Shown here: positions 28,792-38,113 of the stretch, in pieces
Layout of the letters: each line of letters begins with the position of its first letter
How positions within the stretch are numbered: the first letter of the stretch is position 1
Source: Mageeibacillus indolicus UPII9-5
Lineage (GTDB): Bacteria; Bacillota; Clostridia; Saccharofermentanales; Fastidiosipilaceae
DNA length: 64,000 bases
Direction of reading: 5' to 3'
Assembly: GCF_000025225.2 (NCBI RefSeq)
Contig: NC_013895.2
Span: 1,488,001-1,552,000 of the forward strand
The notes under the pieces: model-generated
Told to the model about the DNA's origin: nothing
Databases searched by the model: none
Seen by the model: only the letters and a program-made list of their open reading frames with translations
Position numbers and translations under genes: made by a program

Positions 28792-29122
28792 AAGCTATAG
28801 CTATGAGCGATAAGTCAGCTGGAAAGATCGTGCGTGCGACGTGTGCATTGGTTGGGCAGTGCGCTGGGCGGTGGCCACGGCTGCCAGTGATACAGCGGTC
28901 GATGACGCAGTAGGCGGTGGCCAGCCTCACCATTTGGATTTAAACATCGCCTCCCGCCCCTCGGCCTCGCTCATCGCGCCTCACCCTTCGTCCTTCGCCC
29001 GGCTCTAACACCTTGCCCAAATCAGCCTTGCGTCTGGGCAGGCAATGGGTATCAGACGATGGAACCGTAGAGCGTTAGAACAGCAGTAGAGATGCCTTAC
29101 TAAAACACATAGGAGAATATAT
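28792..29122. other. 331-bp gap between mgtA and the small membrane-protein gene
   Basis: No gene, promoter or terminator could be supported. The composition is GC-rich with short imperfect repeats (ggcggtggcca twice, near 28870 and 28913). The small gene downstream has its own AGGAGA site at about 29109. Confidence 0.5.
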
Positions 29123-29350
29123 ATGAATTTTAAAAAAATATGGTTGGCTTTATTTGGAACGGATGAATGGCTCGGACTCGACATCGGCTTTTTTGTCGCG
29201 CTGGGTTTAGTCATTCTATTGGTCATATTGATGAATGTAGTATTTTGGACACGCAAACCGCTTCACCCGGCTGACGCAACGCCCAAGAAGTCGAGCTCCG
29301 CTACGCCAGACGATGAGGCAAATTCCCCAAATAACCATAAGCCAATGTAG
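29123..29350 (+). CDS. Small single-pass membrane protein downstream of mgtA
   Basis: 75 residues: MNFKKIWLALFGTDEWLGLD, one membrane helix (IGFFVALGLVILLVILMNVV), then a soluble Pro/Ser/Asn-rich tail. AGGAGA stands about 8 nt before the ATG. No family recognised. Its position after mgtA suggests an accessory or regulator of the Mg2+ ATPase (small membrane proteins such as MgtR and MgtS do this in enterobacteria), but there is no similarity to support it. Its last 50 bp overlap the end of the convergent M20 gene, which constrains its sequence. Confidence 0.6.
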   Translation: MNFKKIWLALFGTDEWLGLDIGFFVALGLVILLVILMNVVFWTRKPLHPADATPKKSSSATPDDEANSPNNHKPM

Positions 29351-30485
29351 CCAATACAGCCGGCCCGTATACAATGGCGTCCTCATTAAAAATCGCTTTA
29401 CCGTTATGTAACGGATAAGCCTCACCACTTGTCGGCCGGCAGCCTACCATTAGCATCAAAGACGGTACGACCTTGGCGATGTTGGCAAAATCATCACTCG
29501 CCGTTACCGCTTCGCAATCTTCGAACATGGCAAATTCCGGATTTTCCGCCTTAACTTGCCGTAAGCACCGCACCGCTTCCGCATAAAAATCGACAACATT
29601 CACAAGTGCCGGCACATCCGAGAGGATCTTGACCTCAGCTTCAGCGCGATAAGCCTTGGCAATATATTCCGCGATTTCCGGTAGCCTGACCCGAATATGC
29701 CTTTTACTCTCTGCGTGGTAAGTTCTGGTTGTTCCCTCGACTACCGCCACCCCCGGAATTATGTTTGGAGCCGAACCAGCTTGAATATGTCCCGTGGTAA
29801 GCACCGCACCCTGAGTAAAAGGAAGTTCCCGAGCCACTACGGTTTGGAGAGCATTCACAATTTGGGCGGCAACCAAAGCTGCGTCAACACCTTTTTCCGG
29901 CATAGCACCATGACAGGATGATCCTTTAACCGTTATACGGAAATTGTTATTCGACGTGGCCATCGGGCCAGGCTTGGCATAAATGCCGACCTCACGTGTC
30001 GTATCCATGTGCAACATAATCGCCCGATCGACCCGGGGATTTTCCAATACCCCCGCCGCAATCATCTTTTCCGCTCCTTGCAAAATCTCCTCTGCCGGCT
30101 GAAACATGAGTTTTACCACCCCGTCTAAATCAGCTTCAATTTTCTTAAGCAGTTTTGCCGTCCCCAACAACATCGCCACATGAAAATCATGGCCGCACAT
30201 GTGGCCACAACCATTATTAGACTTGAAACTTAAATCAGTCTCTTCAACTATCGGTAATGCATCCATGTCCGCGCGCAACAAAATTACCTTATCACCCTGC
30301 CCCAAAGTTGCTAATACTGAATTTTCAATCGGCGACTGGTAAGCTATGCCAAGTTTTCGTAGCTCTTCCTTGACGATTTCAGTGGTATTGCTCAGGTTAA
30401 AACCAATTTCGGGATTGCGATGAATCCGCCGGCGAATGTCCAGCATATAATCTTTAATTTCTTTAGAACTGGTCCAAAAATCCAT
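29301..30485 (-). CDS. M20D-family amidohydrolase/carboxypeptidase
   Basis: Cytoplasmic metallo-amidohydrolase of about 394 residues, related to hippurate hydrolase, IAA-amino-acid hydrolase and N-acetyldiaminopimelate deacetylase. Motifs: RRRIHRNPEIGFNLSNT, LLRADMDALPIVEET, GCGHMCGHDFHVAMLLG (metal ligands Cys/His), MFQPAEEILQGAEKMI and MLHMDT. Substrate cannot be fixed from sequence. The ATG at 30485 is preceded by AAGGTGG; the longer TTG frame is not supported. It follows the GNAT-like gene by 14 bp, so the two form an operon, and it overlaps the convergent small-protein gene at its 3' end. Confidence 0.88.
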   Translation of the reverse strand: MDFWTSSKEIKDYMLDIRRRIHRNPEIGFNLSNTTEIVKEELRKLGIAYQSPIENSVLATLGQGDKVILLRADMDALPIVEETDLSFKSNNGCGHMCGHDFHVAMLLGTAKLLKKIEADLDGVVKLMFQPAEEILQGAEKMIAAGVLENPRVDRAIMLHMDTTREVGIYAKPGPMATSNNNFRITVKGSSCHGAMPEKGVDAALVAAQIVNALQTVVARELPFTQGAVLTTGHIQAGSAPNIIPGVAVVEGTTRTYHAESKRHIRVRLPEIAEYIAKAYRAEAEVKILSDVPALVNVVDFYAEAVRCLRQVKAENPEFAMFEDCEAVTASDDFANIAKVVPSLMLMVGCRPTSGEAYPLHNGKAIFNEDAIVYGPAVLATLAYGYLGNLPHRLA

Positions 30486-30499
30486 ATTTTTCCACCTTA

Positions 30500-31345
30500 T
30501 CAATTTAATTTTGCAACACGATAAACCCAGGTATCGAATGTTTCCTGCTCGGCAACCGCAAAAAGCCCCTTCAACGCCATTCCGGCCGGGTCGACATCAT
30601 CCGCCTCAAAAAAGATACTTTGATAACTATTGAAGAGCTTGTCCACCAGATTTTGCGCAAAAGAGGTAAACTTATCCATGTCACGCGAACAAACATAGGC
30701 GATCTCATTTTCTTCAACAAAAGCTGCCTGACTTACTTGCCCGTCTGTGCTGCTATAAAAAACCTCAAGCGGCAAATCTTCGATAAACTGTTCCAAACTT
30801 ACCGTTAAAGGGCTTATCGGTGCGTGGGTGGCACGATAATACTCGTACAGCAGCTCTCCACACGCCGCATAAGCAGTTTCACCCGCTATCGCCCGCTTAA
30901 TAGCAACACGTTCACTCTCGGCTCTCTCGATTCTCCCTGTTTCCCGGGTTCTCCCAGTCCTCCCGGTTCTCTCACGTTGGCACGCCGGCTTCAGGTCACT
31001 TTGCTTCACGCTCAATTCATAGCACATCCTAAGCTTATTGAATCCATGCGCCGCCAAAAATTCAGCTTTTTCTTTTTCCCCGGAAGATAGCATAACCTGC
31101 AACGGGCTGTTCTCCGCCGTCGCTATGTAGCGAAATAAGTCAAACGATTCTTCGCCTTCATGCTGTTCATGCTGCGCCTGGTAGGCCTTTTCCCAAGCGG
31201 TTATTTCAGCTTGGTCAAATTTCAAATAGCAGTTTTGCAGGTGATACGGGTTGCGGTAGGTCGTAATTTTGGCCACAGGCTGTCCCTGCCGCTCAAGCTG
31301 GTACCCGTCATCGCACTTAACTATGTTTGTCTCCACTCTATTCAC
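30500..31345 (-). CDS. GNAT-like protein with an Arg/Gly/Glu repeat insertion
   Basis: 281-residue soluble protein. The strand-helix pattern of two GNAT-like lobes is visible: the first ends in AEFLAAHGFNKLRMCYELS, the second runs from YYRATHAPISPLTVSLEQF through GQVSQAAFVEENEIAYVCS to a final FDTWVYRVAKL. The lobes are joined by a stretch of tri- and hexa-peptide repeats (RTGRTGRTRETGRIERAESE, plus strand about 30905-30975). The start codon is GTG (31345). It is the first gene of a two-gene operon with the M20 hydrolase, so acetylation and deacylation of a shared small molecule is possible. The GNAT assignment is from pattern, not a full motif match. Confidence 0.55.
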   Translation of the reverse strand: MNRVETNIVKCDDGYQLERQGQPVAKITTYRNPYHLQNCYLKFDQAEITAWEKAYQAQHEQHEGEESFDLFRYIATAENSPLQVMLSSGEKEKAEFLAAHGFNKLRMCYELSVKQSDLKPACQRERTGRTGRTRETGRIERAESERVAIKRAIAGETAYAACGELLYEYYRATHAPISPLTVSLEQFIEDLPLEVFYSSTDGQVSQAAFVEENEIAYVCSRDMDKFTSFAQNLVDKLFNSYQSIFFEADDVDPAGMALKGLFAVAEQETFDTWVYRVAKLN

Positions 31346-31433
31346 CTAGATTCCATTTAATGCAGTAATGCATATATTTTATGCTATTTTGCTTGCTCAA
31401 GCAATTCATAATCCTACCCTATAATGAAAGAAA

Positions 31434-31478
31434 ATGAGTGTCGACTCAGATACAACAAACACTGAGACAGACACTCAT
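31434..31478 (-). terminator. Rho-independent terminator of the carbohydrate locus
   Basis: Perfect 9-bp outer arms atgagtgtc / gacactcat (31434-31442 and 31470-31478) with inner ctcag/ctgag pairing. On the minus strand they are followed by TTTTCTTTCATT. It lies 54 bp past the stop at 31532 and so would end the long minus-strand transcript. Confidence 0.75.
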
Positions 31479-31531
31479 AAAACTTTTGCCGATAAAATCT
31501 ACGATCTTTACTTATCGCCTAGTCAAATTAA

Positions 31532-34500
31532 CTACTTAGCCTTTAAACTCTTTCTAAGATAAATAGCCGCGCCGCCCAATATCAGAACGGCCAAGCCGGC
31601 CGACACTAGCCACCACGTCAGCGTCGCATAGCTGTGACCTTCTCGGGTCTGAACCTTGACGGGTTTCAAATCCAACTTTTTATTGTTTTCGGCCGTATCT
31701 TTTTTTACATTAGGATTCGGCAGATTGGCTAAATCTGCTGGTTTAAGGTCGAAATCATCTAAATAAACTGAGCCTTTTCCAGCTCCAATATCAACAATTA
31801 CATCATATTGAACAATTTTGATGCCGTCAAAAGCGGGTACGTCCAATTTGAATTGTTTCCAGTCACCAATACTACTAGCCGGTATATTGGTTTTAGTAAC
31901 ATGAATATTTCCTTGACTATCCGTCCGCTTTACGCCCAAACTTATCCCACTCCCATCATATATAGACACCTTATCCATTTTCATGAACACCGAAAGAATA
32001 TAGTCGGCATTAAAATCAAATTTATCTGGCTCAACGCAGTATTGATATATCGCTTGCGCATTGGAAAATTCCAGATTAATTTTAACCGCGTGTTCACCGC
32101 TATGAGCATCCGAACAAACTTCGTAATTTCTTTTCCCTTCTTCCGGTTTGCCCGGCCAAACGTCCCAGTCCAAAATCGAACCGTCAGGATTTAAATTTTC
32201 CAAACTTGGGTTGCGTAGAATACCGGCACCATTCTTACCGTCTTTGATTGATTTTTTCGGCAAGTTGGCCGCCTTTAAAGAAAAATCGTCCAAATAAATC
32301 TTACCGGAACCTTCCCCTATATCCACGATAACATCATATTGAACTATTTTTTTATCGCTTATGCCAGGGGCCTCGACTTTAAAATTAACCCAGCCGTTCG
32401 TGTCTGCCTGCTTAATTTTAGTATAAATATTGCTTTCTTTGCCGTCTTCAGTTTTCCTTTTAACACCAAGTGTCAGTTCGCTTACCTTTACATTTTCCAG
32501 CTTCGCCCATACAGAAGCTACATAGCTGGCATTGAAGTCAAATTTTGCATGATCTGTACAATATTGATACACCGCATGTTTATTTCCGGAGACCGGTTCA
32601 ATCAGCAAAGATCTGGTTCCACTATGATGTTGATCGGTTACCACCTTGGACATACGTACACCTTCTTTAGGATTTCCCGGCCAAACATCCCAATCACGTA
32701 TTGTACCGTCAGCATTAAGAATCTCTAAACCAGCATTGCGCAACAAGTCGCCATTCTGTGCTGATGAGACAGTTTTTTTCAGCTGTTTTACGGCAAAAGG
32801 CTGCTTTCCGATATCAGCCGGACGCAAGTCAAAATCATCCAAGTAAATTTTTCCTCTGCCACGGCCGATGTCCACAATAACATCATACTGAACTATATCC
32901 GTGTCACTGATGCCAGGGACGGGAATTTCGACCTTAAACCAATCGGCGTTTGCCGGACGTTTTATATCTAAATAATAATTATTTTCTTCGCCGGCAGCAT
33001 TCTTCCGTTTGACACCCAACGTCAATTCATCGACTTGTAGGTCTACCGTTTTGAGCCAAACTGAAGCGATATAGCTAGCATTGAAATCGAAAAATGAGGG
33101 ATTTATACAATACTGGTATACAGCATGTTTATTTTCGGCGACCGGCTCAATCAGTAAGGATCGTCGCCCGCTGTGTACCGGGTTCATTACCGATTTAAAC
33201 CGTCGTGTTCCTTCTTCCGGTTTGCCCGGCCATACATCCCAGTCGCGTACTGAACCATCAGGATTAATGATCTCTAAACCGGCGTTACGCAAGATTGAAT
33301 CGCTCAGGCGACTCTCTGTCCCTGCCGAATGGGCCTCTGAAGCATACTCATCATTACTAAAATGAATTTTATCAATCAAATCAGAAGCCTTTACTTTAGG
33401 TAAAGAAACTTTGCTTAATTTGAAATCATCTAAATATACTTTGCCCTTGCCCGCTGGCACATCAACAATCACATCATATTGTCCAATATTAGCTCCTTCG
33501 ATACCTGGGGCCGCCAATTTAATTTCTTTCCAACCAATGTCGCCGCTTTCTGCTACTTGAGTAGATAAGTTGTACTCATGCCCCAAAGCGTCTTTGCGTT
33601 TGATCCCTAGCGTGATTCTGCCTGAAGTCAGATTTTCGGCTTTCAACCAAACAGAAACCATGTAGCTTGCAGTAAAATCAAACGCCGAAGCGTCAACACA
33701 ATATTGGTATATGGCCTGCTTATTATCCGGTACCTGCTCAATCATAATGGCACGTTTCCCTCCATGGATCGGAGCGGTAACCGATTTATAACGTCTTTCA
33801 CCTTCGCTAGGATTCCCTGGCCACACATCCCAATCGCGCACCGAGCCGTCATCATTCAAAGTTTCCAGCCCCGGGTTACGCAAAACGTTGTCTTTATCAT
33901 GGCTCGACTCAGGTAGCTTCACGGATCGCTTAGGTGTATCAGATTTGGTTAAATCGAAATCGTCTAAATATATTTTTCCTGAACCTTTGCCTATATCTAC
34001 TATTACATCATACTGTTTAATTTGTTTGTCGGTTATCCCAGGTACATCAAGTTCCACCTTAGCCCAGCCTTTACCGGCAGTTTGATCGATATTTTTGTAA
34101 ACATTGTACTCTTTGCCATCATCTGCCCGCCGCTTTATGCCTAAACTCAGATTATCAGTCTTAACGTTTTCTAAATTCACCCAAACTGAGGCCGTGTAGC
34201 TTTCATTAAAATCGAATTTAGTTTTATCTATGCAATATTGATACACTGCATGATTGTTGCCTGCCACAGGCTCGATAAGTAGAGATCTTTTTCCGCTGTG
34301 TGCCTTCCCGGTAACTGATCTTGCTTGCTTAACGCCTTCTTGCGGGTTGCCCGGCCACACATCCCAATCCGTTATTGAGCCATCAGCGTTCAAATTTTCC
34401 AAGCTGGAGTTACGTAAAATCGCGCTTGACTGTGCCGGAGTAAAACTTTCTCGCGTAGCTAAAGTGACCGTATCCACATAAAACAAACTTGCCGTACCTT

Positions 34501-35542
34501 CTGTGGTGCAATGGAACAGAATCTCGTCACGCGGAATATTTGCCGGAATTTTAACTGTTATTTCTTGCCAAGATGTTTGCGTTGCCGCAACAGTATCTGA
34601 TTCGATGTTTTGGTCGGGCACGCCTGCTTTCTTAATTTCCGCCCGTAATTTGCAGGAACCGGAATTTCCGCCACTTTTGACCCAAGCAGACAAATATAAA
34701 TCTTTGTCAGTCTGTATTATTTCTCGGTTTAACCACCATCCACTGGCTTGGAAAATATCGCGGGGGCCTCTGAGTAAGGCAGAATTACTCCCGTCGTGTT
34801 TTTCCACCGTAGTGACCTCAAACTCACCGCCCCAAGCTTCCTTTCCTTTCTCAAAACGGGGATTACGGATAAGGCTGAACCCAGTCAGGTCAGAGCAGTA
34901 AAAATACGCGTCATCAAAATAAATAGCGCCTTTGTTGCCAGGAGAAACCGTAAATTTAACTGCATGGCGCAAAACCTTGCTTGAAGCATCTCCATCAACT
35001 GAAACTTTTTGCCAACCTCTTTGCGGCCTAGGATGAGCAGTAATTGTGCCGAGCGGAGAATCTGGGCGTTCGAGGTGAATCGTAACCTTATCGGCATCCT
35101 CTTCCATGCTTAGATACACCCACATTCCAGCGGTGAAAGAGGCCTGTCGATTGTAAGTCAAGTTTTCCGGCGTGATCGTATAAGCAAAAGCCTCCTTGTC
35201 TGCTCCAGCTGCCACCATAAAGCTTTTTTCTCCGCTGTGTGTAAATCCAACTTCGGTGTTAATAGTTACCAGAGTTTCATTTCTGCCCCACCCACTGGCA
35301 TCTTTTTCCATTCCCGGATTTTCCAAAAGATTAAATCCTTTGGCCTCAACTATCGCTTCGGCAGGTAACGAACCGCCATGTATCGAGCTCCCACGTGGCA
35401 AATCACCGGCCACCTCATCAGCTGTCGCCGACCCGGAAAAAGCAATGCAATTCGTCTGTTGCAATGGCAATGCTGTCAAAAGCATAATCGCACTTAAACC
35501 CCAAGCCGACAAGACGCTAAGATGCTTAATTAATTTATTCAC
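31532..35542 (-). CDS. Membrane-anchored protein with seven carbohydrate-binding-like modules
   Basis: Exported 1336-residue protein, probably a surface glycan-binding component. A signal peptide (LSVLSAWGLSAIMLLTALPL) is followed by two divergent modules (about 70-370) and five close repeats of about 175 residues. Each repeat opens LRNxxLExLNxDGSxxDWDV, contains AVYQYC and FDFNASYxxSVWxK, and closes QYDVIVDIGxGxGKxYLDDF. This is a CBM4/9-like jelly-roll pattern. The WDVWPG marks are at about 32160, 32687, 33235, 33827 and 34360 on the plus strand. The end is GHSYATLTWWLVSAGLAVLI and a basic tail RKSLKAK: a membrane anchor, not LPxTG. GTG start with GGAGGG 7 nt upstream. Last gene of the locus; no catalytic domain seen. 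Confidence 0.85.
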   Translation of the reverse strand: MNKLIKHLSVLSAWGLSAIMLLTALPLQQTNCIAFSGSATADEVAGDLPRGSSIHGGSLPAEAIVEAKGFNLLENPGMEKDASGWGRNETLVTINTEVGFTHSGEKSFMVAAGADKEAFAYTITPENLTYNRQASFTAGMWVYLSMEEDADKVTIHLERPDSPLGTITAHPRPQRGWQKVSVDGDASSKVLRHAVKFTVSPGNKGAIYFDDAYFYCSDLTGFSLIRNPRFEKGKEAWGGEFEVTTVEKHDGSNSALLRGPRDIFQASGWWLNREIIQTDKDLYLSAWVKSGGNSGSCKLRAEIKKAGVPDQNIESDTVAATQTSWQEITVKIPANIPRDEILFHCTTEGTASLFYVDTVTLATRESFTPAQSSAILRNSSLENLNADGSITDWDVWPGNPQEGVKQARSVTGKAHSGKRSLLIEPVAGNNHAVYQYCIDKTKFDFNESYTASVWVNLENVKTDNLSLGIKRRADDGKEYNVYKNIDQTAGKGWAKVELDVPGITDKQIKQYDVIVDIGKGSGKIYLDDFDLTKSDTPKRSVKLPESSHDKDNVLRNPGLETLNDDGSVRDWDVWPGNPSEGERRYKSVTAPIHGGKRAIMIEQVPDNKQAIYQYCVDASAFDFTASYMVSVWLKAENLTSGRITLGIKRKDALGHEYNLSTQVAESGDIGWKEIKLAAPGIEGANIGQYDVIVDVPAGKGKVYLDDFKLSKVSLPKVKASDLIDKIHFSNDEYASEAHSAGTESRLSDSILRNAGLEIINPDGSVRDWDVWPGKPEEGTRRFKSVMNPVHSGRRSLLIEPVAENKHAVYQYCINPSFFDFNASYIASVWLKTVDLQVDELTLGVKRKNAAGEENNYYLDIKRPANADWFKVEIPVPGISDTDIVQYDVIVDIGRGRGKIYLDDFDLRPADIGKQPFAVKQLKKTVSSAQNGDLLRNAGLEILNADGTIRDWDVWPGNPKEGVRMSKVVTDQHHSGTRSLLIEPVSGNKHAVYQYCTDHAKFDFNASYVASVWAKLENVKVSELTLGVKRKTEDGKESNIYTKIKQADTNGWVNFKVEAPGISDKKIVQYDVIVDIGEGSGKIYLDDFSLKAANLPKKSIKDGKNGAGILRNPSLENLNPDGSILDWDVWPGKPEEGKRNYEVCSDAHSGEHAVKINLEFSNAQAIYQYCVEPDKFDFNADYILSVFMKMDKVSIYDGSGISLGVKRTDSQGNIHVTKTNIPASSIGDWKQFKLDVPAFDGIKIVQYDVIVDIGAGKGSVYLDDFDLKPADLANLPNPNVKKDTAENNKKLDLKPVKVQTREGHSYATLTWWLVSAGLAVLILGGAAIYLRKSLKAK

Positions 35543-35563
35543 CTCACTGCCCTCCTGACAAGC

Positions 35564-36934
35564 TTATTTTTTCTTTAAGGCCGCAATAGCTTGGTCAATG
35601 GATCCACTTACCGTATCCGCCAAAGTAATCCACGGCGTGTCCATAGCCTTGAATTCAACATAGCCATCCGGCAAAGTTATATTTCTCGTCCACAATATTT
35701 TGCTCGGCATATTCTGAATATCTACCACCGCTGCGGCCGCTTCTTTTGTAAAGCCGTGTGACTGCCATTGCTTAATCGCAGCTTCCCGGGCATCCGCCGC
35801 ATCCGGGTCAACATTCAACATCTTGTCATATTGCTCAGCCAGAACCAGAAGCGCAGCTCCTTTTGGATTTTTAGCTCCCTTCATTAACCAAAAATGATCC
35901 GTCAGCGAGCCTTGATATTGCTTATCCGCCTTTGGATATTTGGGCAGTGGTACTATTCCTATACCGTCAGTTTTCCAAAGGTCAGCATAGTCAACATAGC
36001 CCCGATAATCATTGGTGTAAACGAACGCAGCCTTGCCGGCTTGGAATTCCGATGTCGCATTTCCCAAACTTACCAACTTGTCGCCATTCGGCCCGATACC
36101 ATAAACGAAATTGGCCGCATCCTGAATCTTTTCGCTTTTAATATTATTGGTATATTTACCATCGGCATATTCTATATAAAGATCTCCCGTGCTGGCAAAA
36201 ATGGCCGTAAGAAAGTCCCCCGTATTTACCAAGCCGTAAATATCGGTCACTCCGTCACCATTACTGTCCGTTGTGGTCTCCGCCAAATATTCGCGGAATT
36301 TATCCCAAGTCCATTCTCCTTTTGCCTGAAGCTCCATAGGATCGGTCAGACCAGCCTCGGAAATCAACCTCTTGTTATAAAACAAAACACCGAGATTATG
36401 TGCCTTATGCGTAATATTGTAAATTTTTCCGTTATAGGTCATCTTTCTGATATCAGCCATAGCTCCCGTCTTTTCCCATACCGGGTCAGAAAAATTCACA
36501 TATTCATCCCAGGGCTGAACCAAATCCTTGGTGATTAATTGCGGGAAACTTTGGGCATCGCCGATAACAATGTCCGGAATATCACCGGCAGCAATCAGTT
36601 TATACAGATTTTCGTAATAATCCCCGGATGATACTATTACCTTAACTTTGCCTTTATAATAATCTTGAAAACGGTAACCTTCCCAATCAGTCTTAAATTT
36701 CGGCACATATTCGCCCCAGCAATAGACCGTCACCGTGTCATCTTCCAACTTCCCCTCCGGCATACCCGTAACATCAATACGTGTGCCATCAACATACTTC
36801 CGTTCACTAGTGGTTTGTGTTGATTTTTGAGAATTACCAGCAGCATTACCGTTGTTGCCGCTGTTGCCGCTGCAGGCTGCATTGAGACAGAGTAGCGAAG
36901 CCAATCCGAAAGCTAAAAATTGTTTTTTATTCAT
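35564..36934 (-). CDS. Sugar ABC transporter substrate-binding lipoprotein (family 1), system 1
   Basis: Extracellular binding protein, 456 residues from the ATG at 36934 (AAAGGAG 8 nt upstream). Lipobox LNAAC with the lipidated Cys at residue 21, then a Ser/Gly/Asn-rich spacer. Family-1 features: DDTVTVYCWGEYVPKFK, DIPDIVIGDAQSF, FYNKRLISEAGLTDP, WTWDKFREYLAETT, GKAAFVYTNDYRGY. Follows its two permease genes after a 203-bp gap that holds no gene. The ligand is unknown; the GH3 neighbours suggest beta-linked oligosaccharides. Confidence 0.9.
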   Translation of the reverse strand: MNKKQFLAFGLASLLCLNAACSGNSGNNGNAAGNSQKSTQTTSERKYVDGTRIDVTGMPEGKLEDDTVTVYCWGEYVPKFKTDWEGYRFQDYYKGKVKVIVSSGDYYENLYKLIAAGDIPDIVIGDAQSFPQLITKDLVQPWDEYVNFSDPVWEKTGAMADIRKMTYNGKIYNITHKAHNLGVLFYNKRLISEAGLTDPMELQAKGEWTWDKFREYLAETTTDSNGDGVTDIYGLVNTGDFLTAIFASTGDLYIEYADGKYTNNIKSEKIQDAANFVYGIGPNGDKLVSLGNATSEFQAGKAAFVYTNDYRGYVDYADLWKTDGIGIVPLPKYPKADKQYQGSLTDHFWLMKGAKNPKGAALLVLAEQYDKMLNVDPDAADAREAAIKQWQSHGFTKEAAAAVVDIQNMPSKILWTRNITLPDGYVEFKAMDTPWITLADTVSGSIDQAIAALKKK

Positions 36935-37137
36935 GTCATACGCTCCTTTCAAGCCGAATCTCGCATTTTCATCTACTGTTTATATGATTTGTGATATTGC
37001 ATGGTTGTTACCCTATATATTAATTGTAGTTTTGTGTGGACTAACTAAACAGTCCTTTTTTTTTACCAGTTATTCTTAAATTTTGATTTTTGATCCGGAT
37101 TCAGATTTGCTTATTTGAGTCGAATAAGCGATTACGT

Positions 37138-38109
37138 TCAACCAACCAAGCCTGATCTATCCACACTGTTTTTAAATTTTTTGTGCAACAAAAGATACAA
37201 GATCAGGGGCGGCAATACAGATAAAAGTACGCCTGCCTGCAGAATCAAAATCCCCTCCTGCGGATTTGCCCCAACATCATATTGCATAATATGAGATATA
37301 TGATTTTTTAAGGCATATAATTGATTCATCACTGTTTTATAGTTATTCAACAATGATGTAGTATAAACAAAGTCGTTCCAATACCATACAAACGAAACCA
37401 AAACCGTAATTAAAACCGCCCCGCCGGCATTCGGCAAAATGATTCGTGCAAAAGTTCTAAACGGCCCACAACCGTCAAGATATGCGGCTTCTTCGAGTTC
37501 TTTCGGCAAACCGCGAAAAAACTGACGAAAAATAAATATTATCACCCCAGAACGGATACCGTTACCAAGCATAGCTGGCAAATAAAAGGCCAGGGGCGTA
37601 TTAACCAAATTGATATTTATATGGCTGCCGGTCAGATAATTGTACAAACTCACCAGCCCGAGCGGATTAAAAAAGCGGAAATTAACGAAGGTCGGAATCA
37701 GAACCGTTTGCGGCGGCACAATCATCGTAATTATCACCAGCAAAAAAATCAATTTAGCGGCTCGAAAACGGAAGCGGGATAATCCATATCCGGCCATCGC
37801 GCAGGATGACACTTGCAAAAGTGTTGATATGACAACCAGTAGCAGAGAATTAACCAAGGCCTCACGATAGTCAAGATAGCGAATGGCATTGCGCAAATTA
37901 GTCAGGACAATGGTTTTAGGGATCAAAACAACCAATGGATCATATAACTCGGCCGCCGGTCTGAAAGCAATACTTATACTATAAAAAAGTGGATATAAAA
38001 TGATCACACTTAACCCGGTCAGCAGTAAGCTCCGGAAAATCGTCTCTGCCAGTTTAAACGATTTATTGAACGCAAAATATGTTTGCCACGGCACTTTATT
38101 TATTGCCAT
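37138..38109 (-). CDS. Carbohydrate ABC transporter permease, MalG type, system 1
   Basis: Inner-membrane permease of about 323 residues with six helices. The binding-protein-dependent (EAA) loop reads EEAAYLDGCGPFRTFARIIL, the site that contacts the ATPase. Start ATG 38109 with GGAGGG 8 nt upstream; the longer frame would run into the upstream permease, whose stop is at 38114. No ATPase gene is present in the locus. Confidence 0.92.
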   Translation of the reverse strand: MAINKVPWQTYFAFNKSFKLAETIFRSLLLTGLSVIILYPLFYSISIAFRPAAELYDPLVVLIPKTIVLTNLRNAIRYLDYREALVNSLLLVVISTLLQVSSCAMAGYGLSRFRFRAAKLIFLLVIITMIVPPQTVLIPTFVNFRFFNPLGLVSLYNYLTGSHININLVNTPLAFYLPAMLGNGIRSGVIIFIFRQFFRGLPKELEEAAYLDGCGPFRTFARIILPNAGGAVLITVLVSFVWYWNDFVYTTSLLNNYKTVMNQLYALKNHISHIMQYDVGANPQEGILILQAGVLLSVLPPLILYLLLHKKFKNSVDRSGLVG

Positions 38110-38113
38110 AAAT

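Noticed and set aside
35894-36538. 214-codon plus-strand frame
   Set aside because: Antisense shadow of the sugar-binding lipoprotein gene, whose family motifs are clear.
37040-37075. ggact-aactaaac-agtcc plus nine T as a terminator
   Set aside because: It would act on the plus strand, where no gene is upstream. On the minus strand the T run precedes the hairpin, so it cannot end the operon transcript.
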